DNA of 33,097 bases from Verrucomicrobiota bacterium (lineage in GTDB: Bacteria > Verrucomicrobiota > Verrucomicrobiia > Limisphaerales > JAHDYP01): assembly GCA_023383055.1 (NCBI GenBank), contig JAHDYP010000065.1, positions 1 through 33,097 on the forward strand. Direction: 5' to 3'. The translations under genes and the position numbers were made by a program. This document shows, piece after piece, positions 1 to 6,335 of the stretch. The notes beneath the pieces are model-generated. The model searched no databases and had not been told where the DNA came from. It worked only from the letters and a program-made list of their open reading frames with translations. Every line of letters begins with the position of its first letter. Position 1 is the stretch's first letter.

Positions 1-166
1 GGTTGCCACCCAGGATGTTCATCAAGGTCGATTTGCCGGCGCCGTTCTCGCCCAACAACACATGCACCTCCCCCGCGCGAAGATCGAAATCCACTTCCTG
101 AAGCGCCCGCACCCCGGGAAAGGACTTGCTCATTCCCCGCATCTCGAGGAGCAAAGGCGCGCTCAT
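1..166 (-). CDS. Sugar ABC transporter ATP-binding protein, N-terminal fragment
   Basis: Reading leftward from the ATG at 166, the frame stays open to the window edge and gives 55 residues. They contain the pattern [10 protein letters not shown], then an ABC N-terminal strand region, then a perfect Walker A motif GENGAGKST at residues 39-47 followed by LMNILGG. This spacing and wording are typical of RbsA/MglA-type ATPases, which have two fused nucleotide-binding domains and power import of simple sugars such as ribose, galactose or xylose through RbsC-like permeases. The rest of the protein, including any second ATPase domain, lies outside the window, so the substrate cannot be named. The gene is on the same strand as the kinase/regulator pair but 221 bp downstream of it, so co-transcription is possible but not shown. 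The ATPase assignment is firm; the sugar subfamily is likely. Confidence 0.85.
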   Translation of the reverse strand, partial: MSAPLLLEMRGMSKSFPGVRALQEVDFDLRAGEVHVLLGENGAGKSTLMNILGGN

Positions 167-211
167 GGACCGCTTAAGCTAGGGATCTGTCATCCCGATG
201 ACAAGACCGGC

Positions 212-272
212 GTTGGAGTTGGGGGCAGTTGCAGTTGGTACAGTTGAGAGTTGGGTGAGTCGAGCGTCGAGT
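212..272. repeat. Degenerate AGTTG-rich and GTCGAG heptamer stretch
   Basis: AGTTG occurs at 217, 227, 233, 242 and 249. It is followed by two adjacent heptamers GTCGAGC and GTCGAGT at 259-272. Those heptamers differ by one or two bases from GTCGAAC, the reverse complement of the unit repeated at the right end of the window. The stretch is intergenic, between the response regulator gene and the ABC ATPase gene. No coding potential or recognised regulator site is seen. Confidence 0.45.
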
Positions 273-291
273 GACCGCACTCACCCCGAAG

Positions 292-332
292 CTGTGGACT
301 GCGGCGGGAAGCGCGGCGCCACGCCGCTTTGG
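292..332 (+). repeat. GC-rich hairpin repeat, copy 1
   Basis: The element has an imperfect TGGACT lead, a stem GCGGCG (301-306), a 15-base GC-rich loop, the partner stem CGCCGC (322-327), and a TTTGG tail. The same layout recurs at 3457-3499 and, in the opposite orientation, at 3549-3588, with compensatory changes in the stem. It lies downstream of the response regulator gene. There is no T-run, so it is not a classical terminator. It is more likely a dispersed REP-like element. Confidence 0.55.
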
Positions 333-349
333 TTGTCGTTAAAGACGGC

Positions 350-370
350 CAACCATCAACCATCGACCTC
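350..370. repeat. Short heptamer repeat (CAACCAT x2 plus one degenerate unit)
   Basis: CAACCAT occurs twice in tandem at 350-363 and is followed by a degenerate third heptamer, CGACCTC, just past the end of the response regulator gene. It is one of several heptamer-phased intergenic stretches in the window. Confidence 0.4.
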
Positions 371-387
371 CCCGCGTCGCTCAGCCC

Positions 388-1128
388 TCAACTCAAGCTG
401 CTCTCAACCGTTCCCTCAAAACGGTATCCGGCACGATGAACCGTGCGGATCCAGCGCGGTTCCTCCGCATCATCGCCAAGCTTGGTCCGCAGCGTGGCGA
501 TGTGCCGGTCCACCGTCCGCGTCGTGGGGAATGCCGTGTAACCCCAGACCGCATCGAGAAAACGCTCGCGCGAGATCACCTCGCCCGGACGCTCGAGCAG
601 CAGCCGCAAGATCTCGAACTCCTTCGCCGTGAGCGCAACCGGCTCCGTCCCGCGCCAGGCCCGGCGCTGGGCGAAATCGATCCGCACCTCGCCGAACCGG
701 ACGCTGCCGATGAGCGTTTCCTTTCGATCAGTCCGCCGCAGCAACGCCCGCACGCGCGCCAGCAATTCCTCGCGGCTGAACGGTTTGACCAGGTAATCGT
801 CGGCGCCCGCGTCAAGCCCGCGCACTCGATCCTCAACCGTACCCTTCGCCGTCAGCATCAGGACCGGCACCGGTCGCGCCAGGCGACGCAGCTCGGCGCA
901 GACCGCCAGCCCGTCGAGCCGCGGCATCATGATGTCCAACACGATCAGGTCCGGCTTCTCGCGCAACGCCAACTCCAGCGCCACCGCGCCATCCTCCGCC
1001 AGCAGCACGCGATAGCCCTGGCGTTCGAGACAATCGTGGAGCACGATGCGCATCGGGCGTTCATCCTCCACCACCAGGATCCGCGGCAGCGGTCGATGCT
1101 CGGCACCCGTATGATCGATCTCGGTCAT
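388..1128 (-). CDS. OmpR/PhoB-family response regulator
   Basis: This 246-residue protein has the two-domain layout of OmpR/PhoB regulators. A receiver domain spans about residues 16-128, with acidic residues E21/D22, phospho-acceptor D65 in LIVLDIMMPR, T93 and K115 in the DDYLVKPFS motif. A C-terminal winged-helix DNA-binding domain spans about 140-240, with LTAKEFEILRLL, the recognition region TTRTVDRHIATLRTKLG and a final RTVHRAGYRF. All switch residues are present, so it should be functional. The start overlaps the stop of the upstream kinase gene as ATGA, and AAGGGA six bases before the ATG is a good ribosome binding site, which fixes this start. It is the partner of the adjacent kinase. 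Its target genes are unknown; the ABC transporter gene next downstream is one candidate, by position only. Confidence 0.95.
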   Translation of the reverse strand: MTEIDHTGAEHRPLPRILVVEDERPMRIVLHDCLERQGYRVLLAEDGAVALELALREKPDLIVLDIMMPRLDGLAVCAELRRLARPVPVLMLTAKGTVEDRVRGLDAGADDYLVKPFSREELLARVRALLRRTDRKETLIGSVRFGEVRIDFAQRRAWRGTEPVALTAKEFEILRLLLERPGEVISRERFLDAVWGYTAFPTTRTVDRHIATLRTKLGDDAEEPRWIRTVHRAGYRFEGTVESSLS

Positions 1129-3395
1129 GACTGGTCCCTTCCCGCCACCGGCAATTCCACGATGAACCGGCTGCCGTTTCCCGGCTGGCTTTCGACTCGG
1201 ACGCTGCCGCCGTGCGCTTCGGCGATGTATTGCACTATGGCCAGGCCCAACCCGATGCCTTGGGTCTCCCGGCGCAATTCGGTGCCGCGCCGATAAAACC
1301 GTTGGAAGATCAACCGCTGTTCCGCTTCCGGAATCCCCGGGCCCTGGTCGCGCACCGTGAGCCGGACCGGCGGCGTGCCGTTGGATTGTCCAGCTGGGAT
1401 CGACGCGGGTGCGGGGTCGGGATAGGCCAGCGCAACCTCCACCGCAGCCCCGGCCGGGGAATGTTTGATCGCGTTGTCAACCAGGTTGACAAGCACTTGC
1501 TGGATCGCGGCGGCATCCAGCACGAGCTCGAATGGCGCGCCCTCGACCCGGTGTTCGAGTGTGACCTTGCGGTCCGCCGCGTAACTGCGCATCACGTGCA
1601 TCGTCTCCTCCACGACCCGTCCCAGGTCCACCGGTTCGAACCGGTATTGTTTGCGGCCCTGTTCGTGCCGCGAGAAATCGAGCACGTTCTCGATCAAGGC
1701 CGAGAGCCTCCGGCATTCCTGCAGAATGTAACCGTGGTATTCCCCGGCCTTCGCCGGATCCGACGGCCCGCGGTCCACCAACTCCTCCGCCATCAGCCGC
1801 ACCGACGCGATCGGCGCCCGCATCTCGTGCGAGACGCTCGAAACAAAGTTGCTCTTCAGTTCGGTCAACCGCTGTTGCTCGCTGAACCCGCGCCACGCCG
1901 CCGTGGCCCCGCCCAGCACCGACACCACCGACACGGCAATCAATGAGCCAAACCACCAGGTCCGCTTCCGTTGCCGCGCGTAGAGCGTATCCGGATCGAA
2001 CAACCAGATGGTTGCCGTCAGTTCCGGGGTCGTGGGGCTGCGGAGCGGAACCGTGCGGGACGCGAGCCGGGTTTCCGCCGGCCCGGACGAGGTCATCCTC
2101 CGTCCGCCCACTTCGATCCCGCAGGCGAATTCCGCCGGGATGGATACGGCATGAAGCGCCCGTTGCACCTGCGTGCGCAGCGCTTCCTCCGGCCAGGCCA
2201 GCCACCAGGTGCCGTTGGCCGCCGGTTGGCGCAGAATCAGGAAGTCGCGGCTGTTGAACTTGACCCAGCCGGACTCGGCCCGGCGATCGTCCGCGGGCAA
2301 ATCGAACCACGTCCCGCGCAGGAGTTCGAAGAGCCCACGGGCCTGTTGGTGGGCATCCCAGTAATTCGTCCATGCGTACACCATGTTGTGCAATCTCATC
2401 CATGAACCCGCGGGCGGCGGCCATGGGGGGATCGACTCGGACGCGATGCCGGCTTGCAGGGCTTCATTCCCGAACTGGCCAACCCATTCGAGAATCGACT
2501 CCGAGACCGGACCGGGATCGAGTACGGCTTGCGCGCAGAGCCAGTCCAAATGCTGCTCAAACTCGGCCGGCGGCGCGGACCGGGCGTCCACGAGGCGTAA
2601 CGCGCGCCATTCCGCCAACAGCCGCAACGGCAAGCCGGACTCGGTCTTGACCCGGCCGAACTTCCGGCGGATTTCGTCCAGTTGATCGGTCGTTCGATCC
2701 CGCTGCCCCGCGCGCAAGGCCAACTCGAAAAGATGAAAGCGCGCCAGCGCCTCGAATCGCTCCGGCGGTTGCCGTTCGAGCAGGGCTTCGAATTGTGACA
2801 TGGCCGACGTGGGATCGCCTCCAGCAAACAGTTCGTGGCGTGCGGCAGTCCATAGGTGCAACTGGTCCGAGTCCAGCCGGTCGAGTTCAAGCGGTTCGGG
2901 CATCGGCCAGCGCGGGGGGAGCGGAAACGCAAGTTGGCCCGCGTCATCGAGCAGCATCGCGATGATTCCGTCGATCGCCGCGCCGAGAACCGGATCGTCT
3001 TGCGGCGCGAAGATCGAAGGAGCCGGCGGACCGGGCATTCGGAGGTCCAACGTGAAAGCCGCCGGCAGGACATGCTGGACCAGTTCCGCCACAATCTTCT
3101 CGGCTTGCTCCGCCGCCTGGTGCCTAACCAGCAACCGATCCTGGCGCAGCGAAACAAACCCGAACCCGGCCATCGCCAATGCCGGCAGCACAATGAGCAA
3201 TCCGCGCCACAGGAAACGCTGTTGCTTTCCCGCGACCGGCGGTGTGCCCTTGCCCGTCATCATGTTAGACTGCGGCTCTGCCGGAACTTTGTCTTCAACT
3301 TTGTCGGGAACCGCGGATGGTCCCCAATGATCAACCATCATGCCCACCCAAACCCGAACGATGGGCATGCGATGAGGTTGCCTGCGACACCCCAT
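1125..3395 (-). CDS. Membrane sensor histidine kinase
   Basis: In the longest reading (756 residues) there is a membrane helix at about 63-82, a roughly 400-residue extracytoplasmic region, a second helix at about 481-500, and then directly a HisKA domain with phospho-acceptor H523 in SHEMRAP. The ATPase domain follows: N box around N641 (VNLVDNAIKHSP), G1 box DQGPGIP and G2 box GIGLGLAI. There is no HAMP linker between the second helix and HisKA. The sensor region is helical and looks TPR-like in its first half (about 175-300), resembling no small-ligand sensor I can name. The start is uncertain: the first 44 residues look untypical, and the adjacent ATG codons at 3263 and 3260 (residues 45-46), just ahead of the first helix, are plausible, though none has a clear Shine-Dalgarno sequence. 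It forms an operon with the response regulator. The ligand is unknown. Confidence 0.92.
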   Translation of the reverse strand: MGCRRQPHRMPIVRVWVGMMVDHWGPSAVPDKVEDKVPAEPQSNMMTGKGTPPVAGKQQRFLWRGLLIVLPALAMAGFGFVSLRQDRLLVRHQAAEQAEKIVAELVQHVLPAAFTLDLRMPGPPAPSIFAPQDDPVLGAAIDGIIAMLLDDAGQLAFPLPPRWPMPEPLELDRLDSDQLHLWTAARHELFAGGDPTSAMSQFEALLERQPPERFEALARFHLFELALRAGQRDRTTDQLDEIRRKFGRVKTESGLPLRLLAEWRALRLVDARSAPPAEFEQHLDWLCAQAVLDPGPVSESILEWVGQFGNEALQAGIASESIPPWPPPAGSWMRLHNMVYAWTNYWDAHQQARGLFELLRGTWFDLPADDRRAESGWVKFNSRDFLILRQPAANGTWWLAWPEEALRTQVQRALHAVSIPAEFACGIEVGGRRMTSSGPAETRLASRTVPLRSPTTPELTATIWLFDPDTLYARQRKRTWWFGSLIAVSVVSVLGGATAAWRGFSEQQRLTELKSNFVSSVSHEMRAPIASVRLMAEELVDRGPSDPAKAGEYHGYILQECRRLSALIENVLDFSRHEQGRKQYRFEPVDLGRVVEETMHVMRSYAADRKVTLEHRVEGAPFELVLDAAAIQQVLVNLVDNAIKHSPAGAAVEVALAYPDPAPASIPAGQSNGTPPVRLTVRDQGPGIPEAEQRLIFQRFYRRGTELRRETQGIGLGLAIVQYIAEAHGGSVRVESQPGNGSRFIVELPVAGRDQS

Positions 3396-3456
3396 CTTTT
3401 ACCCCGGATCTGTTACCATTTTCTCCGTTTCCCAGGCTCACGAATGACCGCAGCCC

Positions 3457-3499
3457 TCTGGAGTGCGCCGGCAGAGCGCCAGCGGCGACGGCGCTTTCA
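3457..3499 (+). repeat. GC-rich hairpin repeat, copy 2
   Basis: The element has a CTGGAGT lead, stem GCGCCG (3465-3470), an 18-base loop, partner stem CGGCGC (3489-3494) and a TTTCAC tail. Compared with copies 1 and 3 the stem sequence differs on both sides but still pairs perfectly, and the loop is 3 bases longer. It lies between the TPR/ExbD gene and the kinase gene. Confidence 0.55.
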
Positions 3500-3548
3500 C
3501 TTCCTTCCGTAACCCATTGCATCGCTGATTTCCTCTCCACAATCCCAG

Positions 3549-3588
3549 CCAAAGCGGTGTCGCCCTTCGGTTGCCACCGCACTCCAGG
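3549..3588 (-). repeat. GC-rich hairpin repeat, copy 3 (inverted)
   Basis: Read on the minus strand it has a CTGGAGT lead, stem GCGGTG (3580-3575), a 15-base loop, stem CACCGC (3559-3554) and a TTTGGC tail. It faces copy 2 about 50 bp away, giving an inverted pair just downstream of the TPR/ExbD gene stop. It could act as a transcription barrier or be a REP-type doublet. No U-tract is present. Confidence 0.55.
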
Positions 3589-3596
3589 ACTAGGGT

Positions 3597-5045
3597 TCAC
3601 TTCGTCCTCAAGGTGAAACTCGACACTCCGGCTTCCTGGCACGCCTCGATCACCGACATGACGCGACTGAACTCCACCTCCTCGTTAGTGTGAATCGCGA
3701 CGGTTGTGCGAGAGCGGAGCTCCTCGGGTCGCTCCTTGAGTTTGGCGGTTAGCTGATTCACGTCGAGTGGTTCACCGTCGAGCATCAAGGTTCCATCCCG
3801 AGTGATCGTGATCGAGGTTACGGTCGGCCCATCAACTTCCCGGGACCGTTCCAGCCGCATCTCACCCACTCCATACCGCCTCCGCAACATATCAGATGCT
3901 TGCGGCGCGACCGACTGCTGCTCGCCCCGCCCCTGTTGCACACTGCCATCGGCCAGCGCCACGTGACCGTGGATCGGACAGCGGAACAGCACGGTTTGAG
4001 GATAGTCTTCCCGGGCCGACGCGCCCGAATACTCGTAGCTCATGTGAGCCGCGGGGTCGAACTCACCCCAGGACGGCGCCGGCGAGTGACTCGGGTCCGC
4101 GGGACACACAAGCACTTTGGTCACCGAAACCTCGTTGCTCATCACGCCCACCGCGGACGGAAAGACGTCCCCATGGTCGGTCGCATAGACGCGCGCGGCC
4201 AAACCGAGTTGCTTGAGGTTGTTGACACACGCGATCCGCTTTGCCTCGTCCTGCACCACTTCGGCAACGGTGCGACCCCCCGCCTCCTGAGTTGGCCCCC
4301 CGACTCGCCCGGGCACAAGCCCGTAACGCTGCAACATGAGTTTCTCGAAGTAGGCCGCGTCCTTCGGCGCAACATCACCCGGCGTCGATACCGCCCCGGA
4401 TTGCTCAGGTTGCGGCGTCGTCCCCGGCCGCCGTGCAGCCAAAATCCCGTAGCGCTCCGACATCTCTTTATCCACATACCCGGCACCCTCTTCCGTGGTG
4501 TTCGTCGTGGCAACGCCCGTCCCCGGCATTCTTCCGGCTCCCATGCCACCGCCCGCGAAACCGCCTGACCTTCGGCCGCCGCCGCCAAAGCCCCCGCCTC
4601 CCCCAACGGCGCCACCGCCCATTCCGCCTCCCCCTCCCCCGAAACCTCCGCCAGTCGAGCCAACGAATCTCGGCCCGTCGCTGAACAACAAGTTGTGGCT
4701 GAGCTCGGTCAACCGGACCAGGTCGGGAAACTCGCGGAGGATCCGCGCGTATTGAACCTTGGCCTCCTCGAGTGCGCCCATTTTGCGGTAGACTTCGCCC
4801 AACCGGAAGATGGCGTTGGCGGCCCCTTCGCGCTGACGGTCGAATTCCTGGATGGCTTGGCGATACGCGGCCGCCGCCGCGGCGAGATCATGCTCGCCTT
4901 CTTCGCTGAGCAGCCCGGCGGCGAAACCGCTTCCAGCGGACGGTTGAGTGGCACTGGCGGCGGGGATGGTAGTTTGCCCAAATCCCTGGGCGTGACATTG
5001 AATCAGCGTGGCGACGACCAGGCTGACGACAAGAATCGTTTTCAT
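3597..5045 (-). CDS. Secreted mosaic protein: TPR-like, pseudopilin-like and ExbD/TolR-like parts
   Basis: From the ATG at 5045 this is 482 residues, beginning with a signal peptide (MKTILVVSLVVATLIQCHAQ). The frame runs further upstream to 5252, but that extension is low-complexity and would bury the signal peptide. Residues 45-110 form TPR-like helices (AYRQAIQEFDRQ, RLGEVYRKMGALEEAKVQYA). Residues 132-172 are almost pure Gly with Phe and Met. Residues 268-372 resemble the body of planctomycete/verrucomicrobial pseudopilin-type proteins (RIACVNNLKQLGLAARVYA, HGDVFP, CPADPSH, then HGHVALADGSVQQG) but lack a pilin N-terminal helix. Residues 408-482 match the periplasmic domain of ExbD/TolR (ITITRDGTLMLDGEPLDV, VAIHTNEEVEFSRVMSVIE, AGVSSFTLRT). 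An xMxxRYG-like peptide occurs near residues 198, 240 and 390. The gene stands alone, downstream of the PaaX-like gene on the same strand. Function unknown; an envelope role is likely. Confidence 0.85.
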   Translation of the reverse strand: MKTILVVSLVVATLIQCHAQGFGQTTIPAASATQPSAGSGFAAGLLSEEGEHDLAAAAAAYRQAIQEFDRQREGAANAIFRLGEVYRKMGALEEAKVQYARILREFPDLVRLTELSHNLLFSDGPRFVGSTGGGFGGGGGGMGGGAVGGGGGFGGGGRRSGGFAGGGMGAGRMPGTGVATTNTTEEGAGYVDKEMSERYGILAARRPGTTPQPEQSGAVSTPGDVAPKDAAYFEKLMLQRYGLVPGRVGGPTQEAGGRTVAEVVQDEAKRIACVNNLKQLGLAARVYATDHGDVFPSAVGVMSNEVSVTKVLVCPADPSHSPAPSWGEFDPAAHMSYEYSGASAREDYPQTVLFRCPIHGHVALADGSVQQGRGEQQSVAPQASDMLRRRYGVGEMRLERSREVDGPTVTSITITRDGTLMLDGEPLDVNQLTAKLKERPEELRSRTTVAIHTNEEVEFSRVMSVIEACQEAGVSSFTLRTK

Positions 5046-5100
5046 GGCTGGAATCGTTCTGTTCACAATGCTCACGCTACCACCACCCGCCCTCGAGAGT

Positions 5101-5116
5101 GTTACCGCGTTGTAAC
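5101..5116. promoter_or_regulatory. Small inverted repeat GTTAC-N6-GTAAC upstream of the TPR/ExbD gene
   Basis: This is a 5-bp perfect inverted repeat 56 bp upstream of the TPR/ExbD start codon, within an otherwise unfeatured leader. Its size and place fit a small operator, but 5-bp arms also arise by chance. Low confidence. Confidence 0.25.
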
Positions 5117-5167
5117 TTCCATCTCGAATTCCGCCCATCACCCCGCAATCCAAGGCAAACCACCCTC

Positions 5168-5236
5168 GATTTCCGATTTCCACCCTGCCTGCTTCGACGA
5201 CCCAACCCCAACCCGACCCTCGAACCGAACCAACCC
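5168..5236. repeat. Heptamer-phased low-complexity stretch
   Basis: GATTTCC occurs twice in tandem (5168-5181). After a short gap a C/A-rich run follows in which AACC, AACCC and GAACC recur about every 6-8 bases. It lies in the 271-bp gap between the TPR/ExbD start and the PaaX-like stop and ends directly at the long palindrome at 5238. No gene is seen here; the upstream extension of the TPR/ExbD frame through this stretch is rejected. Confidence 0.4.
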
Positions 5237-5237
5237 G

Positions 5238-5281
5238 ACGTCCCGAATACAATTCGCCTATGCGACAAGGATTCGGGACGT
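5238..5281. promoter_or_regulatory. Long imperfect palindrome, site 1 (putative PaaX-like operator)
   Basis: The outer arms are perfect over 11 bp (ACGTCCCGAAT at 5238-5248, partner at 5271-5281). The centre reads ATTCGCCTATGCGACA, a decayed form of the core TGTCGCATATGCGACA found at 6147-6162. Aligned on its centre, it matches site 2 in register over the outer arms and the right half-core. It lies 192 bp upstream of the TPR/ExbD start and 35 bp past the PaaX-like stop. On the plus strand it is followed by seven T residues, so it could also fold as a terminator, but no rightward gene ends here. Confidence 0.55.
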
Positions 5282-5316
5282 GGTTTTTTTGCCCATTTCT
5301 TTGTATTTCCTTTTAC

Positions 5317-6147
5317 CTACTTCTCAGGTTGCTTCCAAAGTCGCCGGATTTCAGCCAGCGCCCGCTTGCGGCCATTCCAGGCTTTGGGACCCAGATAGCC
5401 CTTCGGGCAAAGGCATTTCGGCAGCAGAGGATCGAGTTCGATGGCCGCCAGCCACGCCGACTGCTCCTTACGGAGCCATGCCTGAATGGCTCGACGCGCG
5501 GAATCGTCGTGGGTTTCGCGGGTGGGAAGCTCCTTCAACACGGCAAGGTACCGGGTGTAAACCTCATTGATCCCGGGAAAATCCCATGCGCCGGCGGCAA
5601 TCTCCGCGTCCGATTCGCCTCCGCACGGATGCGCTTCCAGGAAAAGCAGGGATTCGACATCGACCTTCGCGCCTTGGAGCAGTTGACGCTCCTCGTTCAT
5701 CGGATCGGGCGATATCCACACACTGTTCTGGAGATAGCCGAAGTGTCGGGCGCGCAAATGCCGTCGCAACTGGCAGCGGGCGCTGTTGTGCCTGGTTGGG
5801 ACGTCGAAGACGACCAGGCGCCAGCGCCGATCCCATCGCCGCGCCCAACACGCTTCCGGGTCGCGGCCTCCGAGGGCATGCAGGCGGCCCGCTTCGGTGA
5901 GCTGCAGGATGCGTTCGGGCGACGAGGTGGGTGAGCGTTCGAGAAACCGGCGGCGTTCGAGTTCGTGCAGGCGGCGCAGCAATCCCCTCCGACTGGCCCA
6001 GGTTTCGAAGTTGTCGAGCAGGTTGTTCCAAGTGGGATTCAGGATGGTGTCGACCATCCAGAGCACTTCGTAGAGAAACTCCTCCTTTAGCAGTTTCACG
6101 ATCGAATCCTGAACCAAGCCGAGAGAAAAAGCACGTCCCGATTTCAT
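5317..6147 (-). CDS. PaaX-family transcriptional regulator
   Basis: The protein has 276 residues, within the usual range for PaaX-type regulators. An N-terminal winged-helix region (about residues 15-95) includes NNLLDNFETWASRRGLLRRL and ends in LQLTEAGRLHALGG. A central Cas2-like ferredoxin-fold region (about 100-145) has WRLVVFDVPTRHN, LRRHLRARHFGYLQNSVWIS. The C-terminal region carries the family's DPLLP...GYLGPKAW pattern. PaaX itself represses phenylacetate degradation genes in response to phenylacetyl-CoA, but no such genes are in this window, so the effector here is unknown. The start codon at 6145-6147 lies inside a perfect 46-bp palindrome, which suggests autoregulation by occlusion of the promoter or start. 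The Cas2-like fold should not be read as a CRISPR gene. Family placement is good; the regulatory targets are inferred. Confidence 0.82.
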   Translation of the reverse strand: MKSGRAFSLGLVQDSIVKLLKEEFLYEVLWMVDTILNPTWNNLLDNFETWASRRGLLRRLHELERRRFLERSPTSSPERILQLTEAGRLHALGGRDPEACWARRWDRRWRLVVFDVPTRHNSARCQLRRHLRARHFGYLQNSVWISPDPMNEERQLLQGAKVDVESLLFLEAHPCGGESDAEIAAGAWDFPGINEVYTRYLAVLKELPTRETHDDSARRAIQAWLRKEQSAWLAAIELDPLLPKCLCPKGYLGPKAWNGRKRALAEIRRLWKQPEK

Positions 6148-6177
6148 GTCGCATATGCGACATGAAATCGGGACGTG
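6132..6177. promoter_or_regulatory. Perfect 46-bp palindrome, site 2, over the PaaX-like start codon
   Basis: The sequence is perfectly self-complementary over 23+23 bp, centred between 6154 and 6155. The core is TGTCGCATATGCGACA (6147-6162), flanked by arms with ATTTCA and ACGTCCCG. It contains the start codon and the first codons of the PaaX-like gene and lies 158 bp before the start of the rightward propeller gene, so it could act on both. The outer arms and core recur at 5238-5281, and the core recurs at 22143-22180. It is best explained as an autoregulatory operator; a mobile palindromic element is the alternative. Confidence 0.7.
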
Positions 6178-6218
6178 AGGAACCGGGGGGGGCGGGCGAT
6201 GCGGGGGCGCGTTTTTCC

Positions 6219-6246
6219 TTTGACGGAGGCGCAGCCGGGCTACACT
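6219..6246 (+). promoter_or_regulatory. Candidate sigma-70-type promoter for the propeller gene
   Basis: TTTGAC at 6219-6224 and TACACT at 6241-6246 are separated by 16 bp. The TTGACG alignment would give 15 bp. Transcription would start near 6253 and leave a leader of about 80 bases with a strong hairpin. Both hexamers are partial matches, so this is only a candidate. Confidence 0.3.
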
Positions 6247-6260
6247 CGAGGCCGAAACTC

Positions 6261-6292
6261 CGGGCGCAAGCGCGAAGCGCTTTGCGGGCCCG
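6261..6292 (+). other. Strong leader hairpin with GAA loop
   Basis: GCAAGCGC and GCGCTTTGC pair around a GAA triloop (6274-6276) with one bulged T. GGG and CCC outside extend the stem to 6261-6292. It lies between the candidate promoter and the ribosome binding site (AGGAAG at 6321) of the propeller gene. No T-run follows, so it is not an evident terminator. It may be a stability or attenuation structure or a decayed repeat copy. Confidence 0.4.
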
Positions 6293-6335
6293 CAGGATTC
6301 GGAATGTCTGCCAACGATTGAGGAAGCAACAGCCT

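Noticed and set aside
436..1296. 286-residue rightward open frame over the response regulator
   Set aside because: It is complementary to a regulator with all receiver and winged-helix motifs; it is Arg/His/Gln-rich and without motifs.
5046..5252. N-terminal extension of the TPR/ExbD protein
   Set aside because: The extra 69 codons translate low-complexity heptamer-phased DNA and precede a good signal peptide at 5045.
5238..5290. Palindrome plus T7 as an intrinsic terminator
   Set aside because: The T-run follows on the plus strand, but both neighbouring genes are on the minus strand. The site also matches two other palindromes that have no T-run.
5317..6147. PaaX-like protein as a Cas2 and hence a CRISPR locus
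   Set aside because: The Cas2-like fold is a normal part of PaaX regulators. The protein has the winged-helix and C-terminal PaaX parts, and no repeat-spacer array or other cas gene is present.
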